A stretch of 45,047 bases of DNA. Origin: a virus. This document shows, in pieces, positions 38,326-44,268 of this stretch. Position 1 is the stretch's first letter; every line of letters begins with the position of its first letter. The notes beneath the pieces are model-generated. The model was given only the letters and a program-made list of their open reading frames with translations, was not told the origin of the DNA and did no database searches. Made by a program: the position numbers and the translations under genes. The DNA lies in IMG/VR virus record IMGVR_UViG_3300020202_000111, positions 1-45,047 of that record; one strand, written 5' to 3'.

Positions 38326-38793
38326 ATGAAAGTCTGTAGCACCTGTAAGTTGCCTAAGTCGCTTGATGCATATCACAAGCATCCGGTCAAAGCCAGTGGG
38401 CTCGATCATCGATGCAAGGAGTGTGCACGCGCCTATCAGCGCGCGAGATATGCCGCCATGTCGCCAGCCAAAACGAAAGAGCGGGATGCGCGCAAACAAG
38501 CTACTAAGTACGGCATCGCAAACAACACCCTTACAGCTCAGGACATCGAGTGGGTGCTTCGCTTTTACGGCAATCAATGCGCCTATTGCGGTCGGCCCGG
38601 CAAGTTAACTATCGATCACGTCACACCGCTGTCAAGGGGCGGGGCAAACTCTATTGAAAATCTTGTTGCGGCGTGCCGTTCTTGCAACTCACGTAAGTGG
38701 GCCAAAACCCCTGAGATCGCCGGGATGATGTATCGCCCGCACATTAGAATGCCACACAAACTAGAGCAATTATCTCTGCCGCTTGCGGCATGA
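38326..38793 (+). CDS. HNH endonuclease, 155 aa
   Basis: Same plan as the larger leftward nuclease: an N-terminal zinc knuckle (CSTCKLPKSLDAY and CKECARAYQ), a basic middle, and a C-terminal HNH domain with CAYCGRPGKLTIDHVTPLSRGG, then NLVAACRSCNSRKWAKTP. Nicking or double-strand cleavage is the family activity. GGAAGGGG lies before ATG 38326; the ATG at 38287 is inside the preceding small gene. The two nucleases may reflect a mobile gene duplicated within the genome. Confidence 0.82.
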   Translation: MKVCSTCKLPKSLDAYHKHPVKASGLDHRCKECARAYQRARYAAMSPAKTKERDARKQATKYGIANNTLTAQDIEWVLRFYGNQCAYCGRPGKLTIDHVTPLSRGGANSIENLVAACRSCNSRKWAKTPEIAGMMYRPHIRMPHKLEQLSLPLAA

Positions 38794-38819
38794 CTCCTCC
38801 TTATGGTGGGCGTGGATAA

Positions 38820-38845
38820 CCCCGCCGGGTGGCGTCTCGGCGGGG
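38820..38845. other. Stem-loop after the HNH gene
   Basis: An 8-bp perfect stem ccccgccg/cggcgggg (38820-38827 with 38838-38845) with a 10-base loop, then cagggagcaacagg leading to the next start. No T-run; again just ahead of a ribosome site. Confidence 0.5.
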
Positions 38846-38868
38846 CAGGGAGCAACAGGACTATCAAC

Positions 38869-39417
38869 ATGGCAACGACAATCCTTATTCGCAACATCGA
38901 CCGCGATCCACCAGTGCCCGACTGCACCTGTTTTATCTGCGGCGCATCGGTCAAACTGCTGCGATCTATGCAGCACCCGGTTAGTGGCAAGTGGACCGCC
39001 GGGTGTGAGACGTGCTTTCAGAAATCGCGCCAGACCGCACCAGCGCCGATTTCAGGCGTGTCGCCAATCGACACGGACGAATGCGCAGCCGCCCGGCTGG
39101 AAGGCTTTATTGCGGGATGGCGGGTATGGGAAGCGGTACACCTGCCCGGCTTCATCGCCTCCCCGCTGGCGTTTCACCTGGATGCGCTCACGGACGCGAT
39201 CCTGAGCACCCCCGCACCGGAGCCGCCAACTACTGAGCCCGAGAGCGACAGCTACAACTGGGAAGCCGATCCGCGCGGATTGTTCGTTCTGGACCTGAAC
39301 ACCGTCGTTAGCCGCCTCGACTTCGCACTGGTGCCGACTTCGGAACTCTCAGACATCGAGCGGGCGCAGATGGAACGCGAACGGCGGCGGGCGGTTGTGG
39401 AGGCAATGGCGGCGTGA
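38869..39417 (+). CDS. Zinc-ribbon hypothetical protein, 182 aa
   Basis: CFIC and CETC (near residues 21 and 46) form a small zinc ribbon. A helical domain follows (AAARLEGFIAGWRVWEAVHL). A Pro/Glu/Thr linker and a C-terminal domain with long helices (LSDIERAQMERERRRAVVEAM) end it. ATG 38869 is the first start after the stem-loop. No family recognised. Its TGA overlaps the next GTG. Confidence 0.6.
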   Translation: MATTILIRNIDRDPPVPDCTCFICGASVKLLRSMQHPVSGKWTAGCETCFQKSRQTAPAPISGVSPIDTDECAAARLEGFIAGWRVWEAVHLPGFIASPLAFHLDALTDAILSTPAPEPPTTEPESDSYNWEADPRGLFVLDLNTVVSRLDFALVPTSELSDIERAQMERERRRAVVEAMAA

Positions 39418-39725
39418 TACTCCCCGATAGTGTGCAGTTCACCAAAACCTACGCGGTACAGGAGTCCAGCCCCGTCATCAGAGACGGCAAGGTCTGCAAC
39501 GCCGACGTGGATTATGCCGCCCGGCTTATCCGTGTAGACGCGGCACTGGACGACGAAACCAAAGCGGCGGCGATCTGGCACGAAGGTCTACACGACATTC
39601 TGGACTGGTCAAACATTGCCGAGCATGACGAGGATGCGATTGTCGCGCTGTCGTGGGGCATTGTGTGGGCGATTCAGAACAACCCGGAGCTGGTGCGGTT
39701 TACGCAGGAAGCGAAAGAGGCATGA
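39414..39725 (+). CDS. Putative zincin-type metallopeptidase fold protein, 103 aa
   Basis: AAAIWHEGLHDIL near residue 55 contains the zincin signature HExxH, preceded by DETK and followed by a helix with HDEDAIVALSWGIVWAI that could supply a third ligand (Glu or Asp). Proteins like this, which open with a short strand region and contain WHExLH, are common in phages and are annotated as hypothetical or metallopeptidase-like. GTG start by GTGA overlap. Confidence 0.6.
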   Translation: MILPDSVQFTKTYAVQESSPVIRDGKVCNADVDYAARLIRVDAALDDETKAAAIWHEGLHDILDWSNIAEHDEDAIVALSWGIVWAIQNNPELVRFTQEAKEA

Positions 39726-39925
39726 TGGCACGGCGAAAGCGAGAGCGCAGAACAGTGCCGCAATGGATTAACCATCACCTGCCGGGCGCATGGCGCTGTA
39801 CCTATGTCTTTATTGGCCTGCCCGACTTCGCAAAAGACGGCGGGCATGATGACCCGGAGATCAGAGAGATGATTCAGAAGGAACAGGCAAAACGAGCAAA
39901 GCGTGCTGGGAAAAAGCGTAAGTAA
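39722..39925 (+). CDS. Small basic protein, 67 aa
   Basis: ATG 39722 overlaps the previous stop; the codon after it is also ATG. Both ends are very basic (ARRKRERRTVPQW, KRAKRAGKKRK). The middle reads HLPGAWRCTYVFIGLPDF. A nucleic-acid-binding role is likely but unproven. Last gene before a 340-base region without genes. Confidence 0.5.
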   Translation: MMARRKRERRTVPQWINHHLPGAWRCTYVFIGLPDFAKDGGHDDPEIREMIQKEQAKRAKRAGKKRK

Positions 39926-40238
39926 CCCCGCCCCTCTACAGGTGCATCAGTGGCGTGTGTCCCCTCGCTGCTGGTGCGTCTGTAGAGCGACGGTGAGTAC
40001 GCCTCAAGACCTTACTCTCAGCCGCTCACCTTTTACCCTGAGCCCGATGCGTGCGGCGGGCATTGCACAACGTTCGATGCATATCACTGGAACACGTTAT
40101 TTTGAGCCCCGCGCGCACGGCGGGGTGGTTCACAGGGCTTATTGCAAAAGCACCGCACTTTTTGAAATAGCGATGACGCGGGCGGGGTGAGAGTTGCCGC
40201 CTGCTGGCACATTGACAAGTGAATAGCACGACGAACAA
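39926..40238 (+). other. Gene-free stretch with strong RNA structure, candidate non-coding RNA
   Basis: No convincing coding sequence is seen. A 17-bp stem with three G.U pairs joins 39933-39949 to 39971-39987 around a 21-base loop. A second pairing ggtgag/ctcacc (39992-39997 with 40025-40030) and a third ccccgc/gcgggg near 40105-40123 follow. A terminator closes the stretch at 40239-40260. Structure plus terminator suggest a small RNA or an untranslated control region; promoter not identified. Confidence 0.45.
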
Positions 40239-40260
40239 CCCGGCACACGCCGGGAGTTTT
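40239..40260. terminator. Terminator between convergent units
   Basis: The stem cccggc/gccggg (40239-40244 with 40249-40254), loop acac, then agtttt on the plus strand. On the minus strand it also follows the stop of the leftward gene at 40264, with ttgttcg after the stem. Confidence 0.7.
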
Positions 40261-40263
40261 AAG

Positions 40264-40380
40264 CTACCGTATCCGCCCGCGCGGAAACAGTGACCCCATC
40301 AACAGGGCTAGCAGGAAGCCGACGACGATAGCGCCAGCACATATCAGCAACGTGCCGAGTAAGTCGAGGAAGCTGGACAT
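40264..40380 (-). CDS. Tiny membrane protein, 38 aa
   Basis: The product is one hydrophobic helix (LLGTLLICAGAIVVGFLLALLMG) with a short basic tail (FPRGRIR). The first ATG after the previous leftward gene is at 40380; longer in-frame openings lie inside that gene. It ends the leftward lipoprotein-membrane operon. It may form part of a membrane exclusion complex (inference). Confidence 0.55.
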   Translation of the reverse strand: MSSFLDLLGTLLICAGAIVVGFLLALLMGSLFPRGRIR

Positions 40381-40385
40381 CAGAC

Positions 40386-40883
40386 CTACCGCACCAGCGC
40401 AATCACAGGCAGCGCTACCAGCATGAGCATCACGGCAGCAACCGCCGCCATGCCGAGCGCCAACCCGAAGCGATCCATGGGTCCGCGCTGCCATGCTTCA
40501 TTCAATCGCGCGCCCGCCGTCGATTGTAGAAACGCCTGCTTTGCCTCGGTGACCTGCATACCGACGCTGGAGGGCGGGGCGCGCCGTCGCGGTACCACGC
40601 CGTTGTAGGACACCTCGCCGATCTCGTTCACGGCGAGAAACATCATCGAATCGCGGGCGGCGAGGAAGATGAGCAGGTACAGGACAAAGAGCACGCCGAA
40701 GCCGCACAGAAACAGCGCGGAGGCAATCAGGCAGGAGAAGCGTTTGGAGCGTACCAGTTGCGCGGTCGTGTCCGTCTGTGACGTGACCTGATAGCCGCGT
40801 GCGGTGAAGTAGCCAATCGTCTGCAAAAGAATGGCGCGGCGCTCGTCAGTGGTCAGTATGCGGGGCGCGGGGGTGGCATCCAT
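40386..40883 (-). CDS. Membrane protein of Chloroflexota type, 165 aa
   Basis: The N-terminal domain reads LTTDERRAILLQTIGYFTARGYQVTSQTDTTAQLVRSKRFSCL, directly followed by two membrane helices (ASALFLCGFGVLFVLYLLIFL). I know this TDTTAQLV-plus-helices unit from many Anaerolineae and other Chloroflexota chromosomes. The C-terminal helix (LGMAAVAAVMLMLVALPVIALV) is a further span. AGGAG lies before ATG 40883. It looks host-derived and carried as cargo. Confidence 0.7.
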   Translation of the reverse strand: MDATPAPRILTTDERRAILLQTIGYFTARGYQVTSQTDTTAQLVRSKRFSCLIASALFLCGFGVLFVLYLLIFLAARDSMMFLAVNEIGEVSYNGVVPRRRAPPSSVGMQVTEAKQAFLQSTAGARLNEAWQRGPMDRFGLALGMAAVAAVMLMLVALPVIALVR

Positions 40884-40906
40884 CGGGTGTACTCCTGTGT
40901 GAGACA

Positions 40907-41560
40907 TCACGGCGCTACCGTAGGACTGGACATCGCAGGCCATTCAAGCGAATGGGCCAGCACCGCGTCCCAGAAAGCGTAATCGCCTGCGTCCCAGTTA
41001 TGGTTGCAGGTGGCAATATCGGCAACACCGTCCTGGTAGATCGCGTCATCTTGCAGCCGCGCCCCGTCGTATAACTGGTAGAAGCCCCGGCTGCACGCCA
41101 GTATGCCGGACAGGGTGAGCTCATGTGACTCTTCGAAGATGGCGGGCGGGCGCATCGCGGCGATTTCCTCTACACCCACATCGAACTCGCCAAAGTACAG
41201 TTCCAGCAGGGCCTGCCACGTCGGATCATACTGAGAGACTTTGCCCTCGATGTACTGCCCGAAGGTGGTATCAATATCGGCTTTCACAGTACGCAGATAC
41301 CAGGCGGTGTCATCGCGGCGATTGGCATACTGAAGCTGTGCATCATCAGATGTTGGCACAGGAGTAATCACCGCTTCAGCAGCGGTTGCCGTATGCGTCA
41401 CAACCGGCGTAAACGTCGGCGGCACTTCGAAGGTGGGGGTGATGGGGCGGGCGAATGTGGGCGGTATCGTAGGCAGTACAAACAGCGTTGCGGTCGGGGC
41501 AGTACTGGATCCGCAGGCAATCGCAGAGAGCAGGATAAACGGTAGGGCGATCCGTTTCAT
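40907..41560 (-). CDS. Lipoprotein with Thr/Pro-rich linker, 217 aa
   Basis: A signal peptide (KRIALPFILLSAIAC) with lipobox SAIAC gives lipidated Cys16. A Thr/Pro-rich linker of about 45 residues follows (TPTFEVPPTFTPVVT), then a helical domain with two cysteines (LACSRGF, ATCNHNW). It should sit on the outer face of the cytoplasmic membrane. First gene of a three-gene leftward operon of envelope proteins, as in lysogenic conversion or superinfection exclusion loci; that role is inferred. It has no clear ribosome site and its -10 lies only nine bases before the start. Confidence 0.7.
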   Translation of the reverse strand: MKRIALPFILLSAIACGSSTAPTATLFVLPTIPPTFARPITPTFEVPPTFTPVVTHTATAAEAVITPVPTSDDAQLQYANRRDDTAWYLRTVKADIDTTFGQYIEGKVSQYDPTWQALLELYFGEFDVGVEEIAAMRPPAIFEESHELTLSGILACSRGFYQLYDGARLQDDAIYQDGVADIATCNHNWDAGDYAFWDAVLAHSLEWPAMSSPTVAP

Positions 41561-41568
41561 GGGAAGCC

Positions 41569-41574
41569 ATTATA
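41569..41574 (-). promoter_or_regulatory. Consensus -10 giving a nearly leaderless lipoprotein mRNA
   Basis: The minus strand reads TATAAT here. A start point about seven bases on would lie within two or three bases of the ATG at 41560, leaving no room for a ribosome binding site. The -35 is poor (ttttgc at a 17-base spacing). Confidence 0.5.
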
Positions 41575-41609
41575 GGAATGTTTACGGCAATGCAAAATCG
41601 GAGGTTGTG

Positions 41610-41843
41610 ATGGGATTTGCAACTACAGCGCTGTCGCTTACAATCGACGGCGTGCCTCAGAATTTCCTCACGGTTGAGGAAGTCATGGAGCGGCTCGGTT
41701 TCAAGCATCGGCAGAATGTATACGATGCCATCAAACGTAAGCAGCTCACGGGCTTCCGAGACGACCGCCGCATGTTATGGATTTCAGAAGAGTCGGTAAA
41801 CAATTACCGGGCTCCACGACGCGGCAGACCACCTCAAAAATAA
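41610..41843 (+). CDS. Small excisionase-type HTH protein, 77 aa
   Basis: FLTVEEVMERLGFKHRQNVYDAIKRKQLTGFRDDRRMLWISEESVNNY is a complete MerR/excisionase-type winged HTH. The tail is basic (APRRGRPPQK). GAGG lies seven bases before ATG 41610; longer openings run into the divergent lipoprotein gene. Such proteins serve as directionality factors or regulators. The promoter with TTTCTTG sites begins at its stop, a likely place for it to act. Confidence 0.7.
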   Translation: MGFATTALSLTIDGVPQNFLTVEEVMERLGFKHRQNVYDAIKRKQLTGFRDDRRMLWISEESVNNYRAPRRGRPPQK

Positions 41844-41908
41844 TTTCTTGAAACTCTGCAAATTGGGTATACTAATTTCTTGACACGCACAAGAAACGGG
41901 TGTATGAT
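41841..41908 (+). promoter_or_regulatory. Strong rightward promoter with three TTTCTTG half-sites
   Basis: TTGACA (41880-41885), 17-base spacer, TATGAT (41903-41908). The 11-mer taatttcttga occurs at 41841-41851 and 41873-41883 (32 bases apart, three helical turns). tttcttg at 41876-41882 pairs as an inverted repeat with caagaaa at 41890-41896 across the -35. The 80-base leader to 41989 contains an imperfect stem. Confidence 0.75.
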
Positions 41909-41988
41909 GTTTTGTAGATAACAGACACGCGGAAGGGCCAGCGTTCGCAGCGCTAGCCCCTCCACTTACCAGACAAGAGAGGTAGCTC

Positions 41989-42825
41989 ATGTCCAGTCAA
42001 CCCGTAGTATACACCGATTCCCTCGCACTAGTCTACAAAATCATCGAATTTCAGGGCTACGACTTCGCAGTCGAGTCGTTCAATGCCCGCTACTTCATGG
42101 TGAGCATGATCGGCTCCGACCTGCCCGGCAAGCTGGCAGCGAAGACGAAGGCCGCCATCAAGGCCGCCATCATCGCAATCTACGAAGAACTCACGCCCAC
42201 CCCATCACCGGCCGCCCCCGCAGCGCTTCCAATCCGTATTTACGAGCAGACCACAGCGGTCGCGGTGAGCAATAGCAAGCAGGAAGGCAAAATCGAATTG
42301 AAACACACGAAAGCCCAACAAGCGGCGCAATGCAGGCTCGGCTTTCATGACATGAAGCGCGTTGCGCACATCGATCCCGTTATGGGTAAGTGCCCCAACT
42401 GCAAGCAGCGCTACGCCCGCGAGATTACTGATAACAAATGTCCCGACTGCGAGACCGCCCTCGTGAACGTAGTCGGTAGTTACACCAAAGAATGCAAACA
42501 TTGTGGATACGGGCATATCCCCGCCCTTAGCGCCAACAGTAAACCGCAGACTCCCGCAGCACCCACCCCGAGCACCGAGCACACCATCAGGATCACACAG
42601 AAGCCGAGCAAGCGCGAGGGTCGGTATTACACCATTCAGCACCCCCGTGAGTATCAGGAGGCGCTGGATCACTTCACGAAGATGCACTGCAAGCCCAACG
42701 TTATCCTGACCTCGCCCGACAGTGACCACATTCTGATTAGCTCGTTCGGTATCGCTTTCGAAGAATCCGGCACCGTGCCCGCGAATAAGGTCTGGATTGG
42801 TTACGACCCGGCAAAGGCGGCATAA
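41989..42825 (+). CDS. Two-zinc-ribbon hypothetical protein, 278 aa
   Basis: The N-terminal domain (about 65 residues) is helical and basic at its end (KTKAAIKAAIIAIYEEL). A Pro-rich linker leads to a central domain with four cysteine pairs: CPNC near 134, CPDC near 151, CKHC near 168, and a single Cys earlier. The C-terminal part is a mixed alpha/beta domain (ILTSPDSDHILISSFGIAF). GAGAGG lies before the ATG. First gene under the strong promoter; perhaps an early takeover protein. Confidence 0.6.
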   Translation: MSSQPVVYTDSLALVYKIIEFQGYDFAVESFNARYFMVSMIGSDLPGKLAAKTKAAIKAAIIAIYEELTPTPSPAAPAALPIRIYEQTTAVAVSNSKQEGKIELKHTKAQQAAQCRLGFHDMKRVAHIDPVMGKCPNCKQRYAREITDNKCPDCETALVNVVGSYTKECKHCGYGHIPALSANSKPQTPAAPTPSTEHTIRITQKPSKREGRYYTIQHPREYQEALDHFTKMHCKPNVILTSPDSDHILISSFGIAFEESGTVPANKVWIGYDPAKAA

Positions 42826-42826
42826 G

Positions 42827-43132
42827 ATGACCAGCGACCACGAACACGCCCTGAACGAACTGATCCGCCAGTTGAAAGCCGATTACCGCGAACTGGCAAA
42901 CCAGCACCAGTTGGCCCGCCGCCAGCTTGCGGCGTGCATCAAAGAGAACATGGAGCAGCGCGATCTGATTGCCGACATGGAGCGTGAGATCGCTTCTCAG
43001 CAGAACTGCATCACGCGGCTGGAAATCGACATCGACGGTTTGGAATTTGCCCTTGAGAAGGCAGCCGAGTACCTGCGGGCGGGGGTCCATATCAACCTTG
43101 CCAGCCATCAGGATAAACAGATAAGGAGATAG
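42827..43132 (+). CDS. Coiled-coil hypothetical protein, 101 aa
   Basis: Residues 3-85 form one long coiled coil (ALNELIRQLKADYRELANQH, then NCITRLEIDIDGLEFALEKA). The C-terminus is short and basic. ATG 42827 is used since the upstream in-frame ATG is inside the previous gene. No family recognised. Confidence 0.6.
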   Translation: MTSDHEHALNELIRQLKADYRELANQHQLARRQLAACIKENMEQRDLIADMEREIASQQNCITRLEIDIDGLEFALEKAAEYLRAGVHINLASHQDKQIRR

Positions 43133-43134
43133 GA

Positions 43135-43404
43135 ATGACTACGAAACTCACGAAGGCGCAGCGGGAAATGCTGGAATTACTGGCGGCGGGGTATCTGATC
43201 CGCGCCCGCAATACCTCCTACCGCTGGTGGAACCCCGCCACACAGGAGTACGACGACTCCCGTAAGGTAAACGGCACAACATTGAAGGCGGCGCGGGTAA
43301 GCCACTGGATTACTGAGACGACAACGCCGTACCCCGACCACGCGGGGCCATTTGTGAAGTGGTATCAGATTAGCGATGCCGGACGCGCCGCCCTCGGTGA
43401 ATAA
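43135..43404 (+). CDS. Winged-helix-like small protein, 89 aa
   Basis: TKAQREMLELLAAGYLIRAR, a hairpin region (YRWWNPATQEY), NGTTLKAARVSHWI and the closing KWYQISDAGRAAL are the signature of a small winged-helix domain. It is related to the protein at 8952-9200. A GGAG lies just before the start. It may bind DNA in early control. Confidence 0.65.
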   Translation: MTTKLTKAQREMLELLAAGYLIRARNTSYRWWNPATQEYDDSRKVNGTTLKAARVSHWITETTTPYPDHAGPFVKWYQISDAGRAALGE

Positions 43405-43415
43405 CGCAAGCAAAA

Positions 43416-43448
43416 GCCTCTGTCAGTGCGGCAAACACTGGCAGAGGC
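43416..43448. other. Strong stem-loop between early genes
   Basis: A 13-bp stem with one G.T pair (43416-43428 with 43436-43448) and a 7-base loop. No T-run on the plus strand; on the minus strand ttttgcttgcg follows, so it could end antisense transcripts. Confidence 0.6.
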
Positions 43449-43482
43449 GCAATCCAACAACAAGCAGAGGAATTGTATCGAT

Positions 43483-44079
43483 ATGAGTATTGTACAGCAA
43501 CCGGAAGGAAATAGCGGATTATTTCGCGGCGAGGGGACTGATTGCCTCTGGCATTTAGTCCAGGATGGGCATGTGCGCCCGCTGCTTGTTGGCGGCGTGC
43601 TGCACGTTTCGATGGTCGATGTAATCCACGCATTCAAACGCAACATCAAAAACCCCCGGCAATACTGGAAAGACCACAAGCGCGCTCTGTTGGCGAAAGA
43701 CTGGGAGGACAAGGGCAAAACGCCCGATCCTGAGTTGGTAGCGAATCTCTACCAACTGAAGCTCCCCGCCTCAGACGGCAAGTTGTATCGCACCGATGTA
43801 GGCACGCTCTGGCTTATGACCTATGTGGGCGGGCGCATCAATCAGGACTTCTACAAGCTCATCACGAAAAGCTACACGATGGCTCAGTTGAAGTACCGCA
43901 TTCACAACATCGGACGCGGCGCTGAATGGGCTGCCGAGTATGTGCATGGACAGATGGAAGACTCCGATCCCATCGAGCCCACAAGCGCGTGGGAGGACAT
44001 GGGATACATCGACCGCAAAGCAGATCGCTTTGCCCCGCCCGATTCAGACAGCGACCGTTACGGAAGGCAGGAACGATAG
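43483..44079 (+). CDS. BRO-N/antirepressor-like protein, 198 aa
   Basis: The sequence LHVSMVDVIHAFKRNIKNPRQYWKDHKRAL, later NLYQLKLPASDGKLYRTDVGTLWLM, follows the BRO N-terminal domain plan (VVDVV...NPRxYW...QLKLxAxDGKxYxTD). This domain binds DNA in phage antirepressors. The C-terminal part is acidic and unrecognised. ATG 43483 is chosen, with AGAGG upstream; the earlier ATG lies in the stem-loop. It may inactivate a repressor or control early genes. Confidence 0.65.
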   Translation: MSIVQQPEGNSGLFRGEGTDCLWHLVQDGHVRPLLVGGVLHVSMVDVIHAFKRNIKNPRQYWKDHKRALLAKDWEDKGKTPDPELVANLYQLKLPASDGKLYRTDVGTLWLMTYVGGRINQDFYKLITKSYTMAQLKYRIHNIGRGAEWAAEYVHGQMEDSDPIEPTSAWEDMGYIDRKADRFAPPDSDSDRYGRQER

Positions 44080-44256
44080 ATGGGCGATCTTTTCGACAGC
44101 AACAACATCGGCATTGAGTACGACGCAGAGCACGACATTTACAGCGTTTTCCTGTACGAGAAGGGCGTCATGCTTCTGCTCGATACAGACGAGTGGAACG
44201 AACTGCTGGACGCACTGACGCAGGCCAACCGACACCGCAAAGCACGGCATAACTGA
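44080..44256 (+). CDS. Small acidic protein, 58 aa
   Basis: The ATG abuts the previous stop. The sequence is acidic (NIGIEYDAEHDIYSVFLYEKG, LLLDTDEWNELLDALTQA), then basic at the end (RHRKARHN). Strands followed by a helix suggest a small folded protein. The next start lies 13 bases after its stop. Not recognised. Confidence 0.6.
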   Translation: MGDLFDSNNIGIEYDAEHDIYSVFLYEKGVMLLLDTDEWNELLDALTQANRHRKARHN

Positions 44257-44268
44257 GAGGTAATCAAC

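Noticed and set aside
39903-40238. Open frames of 70-95 codons on both strands in the gene-free stretch
   Set aside because: They lack ribosome sites, have non-protein-like composition and run through strong stems; a non-coding reading is better.
39926-40238. A tRNA gene in the gene-free stretch
   Set aside because: The stems do not form a cloverleaf and the T-loop signature GGTTCGA is absent.
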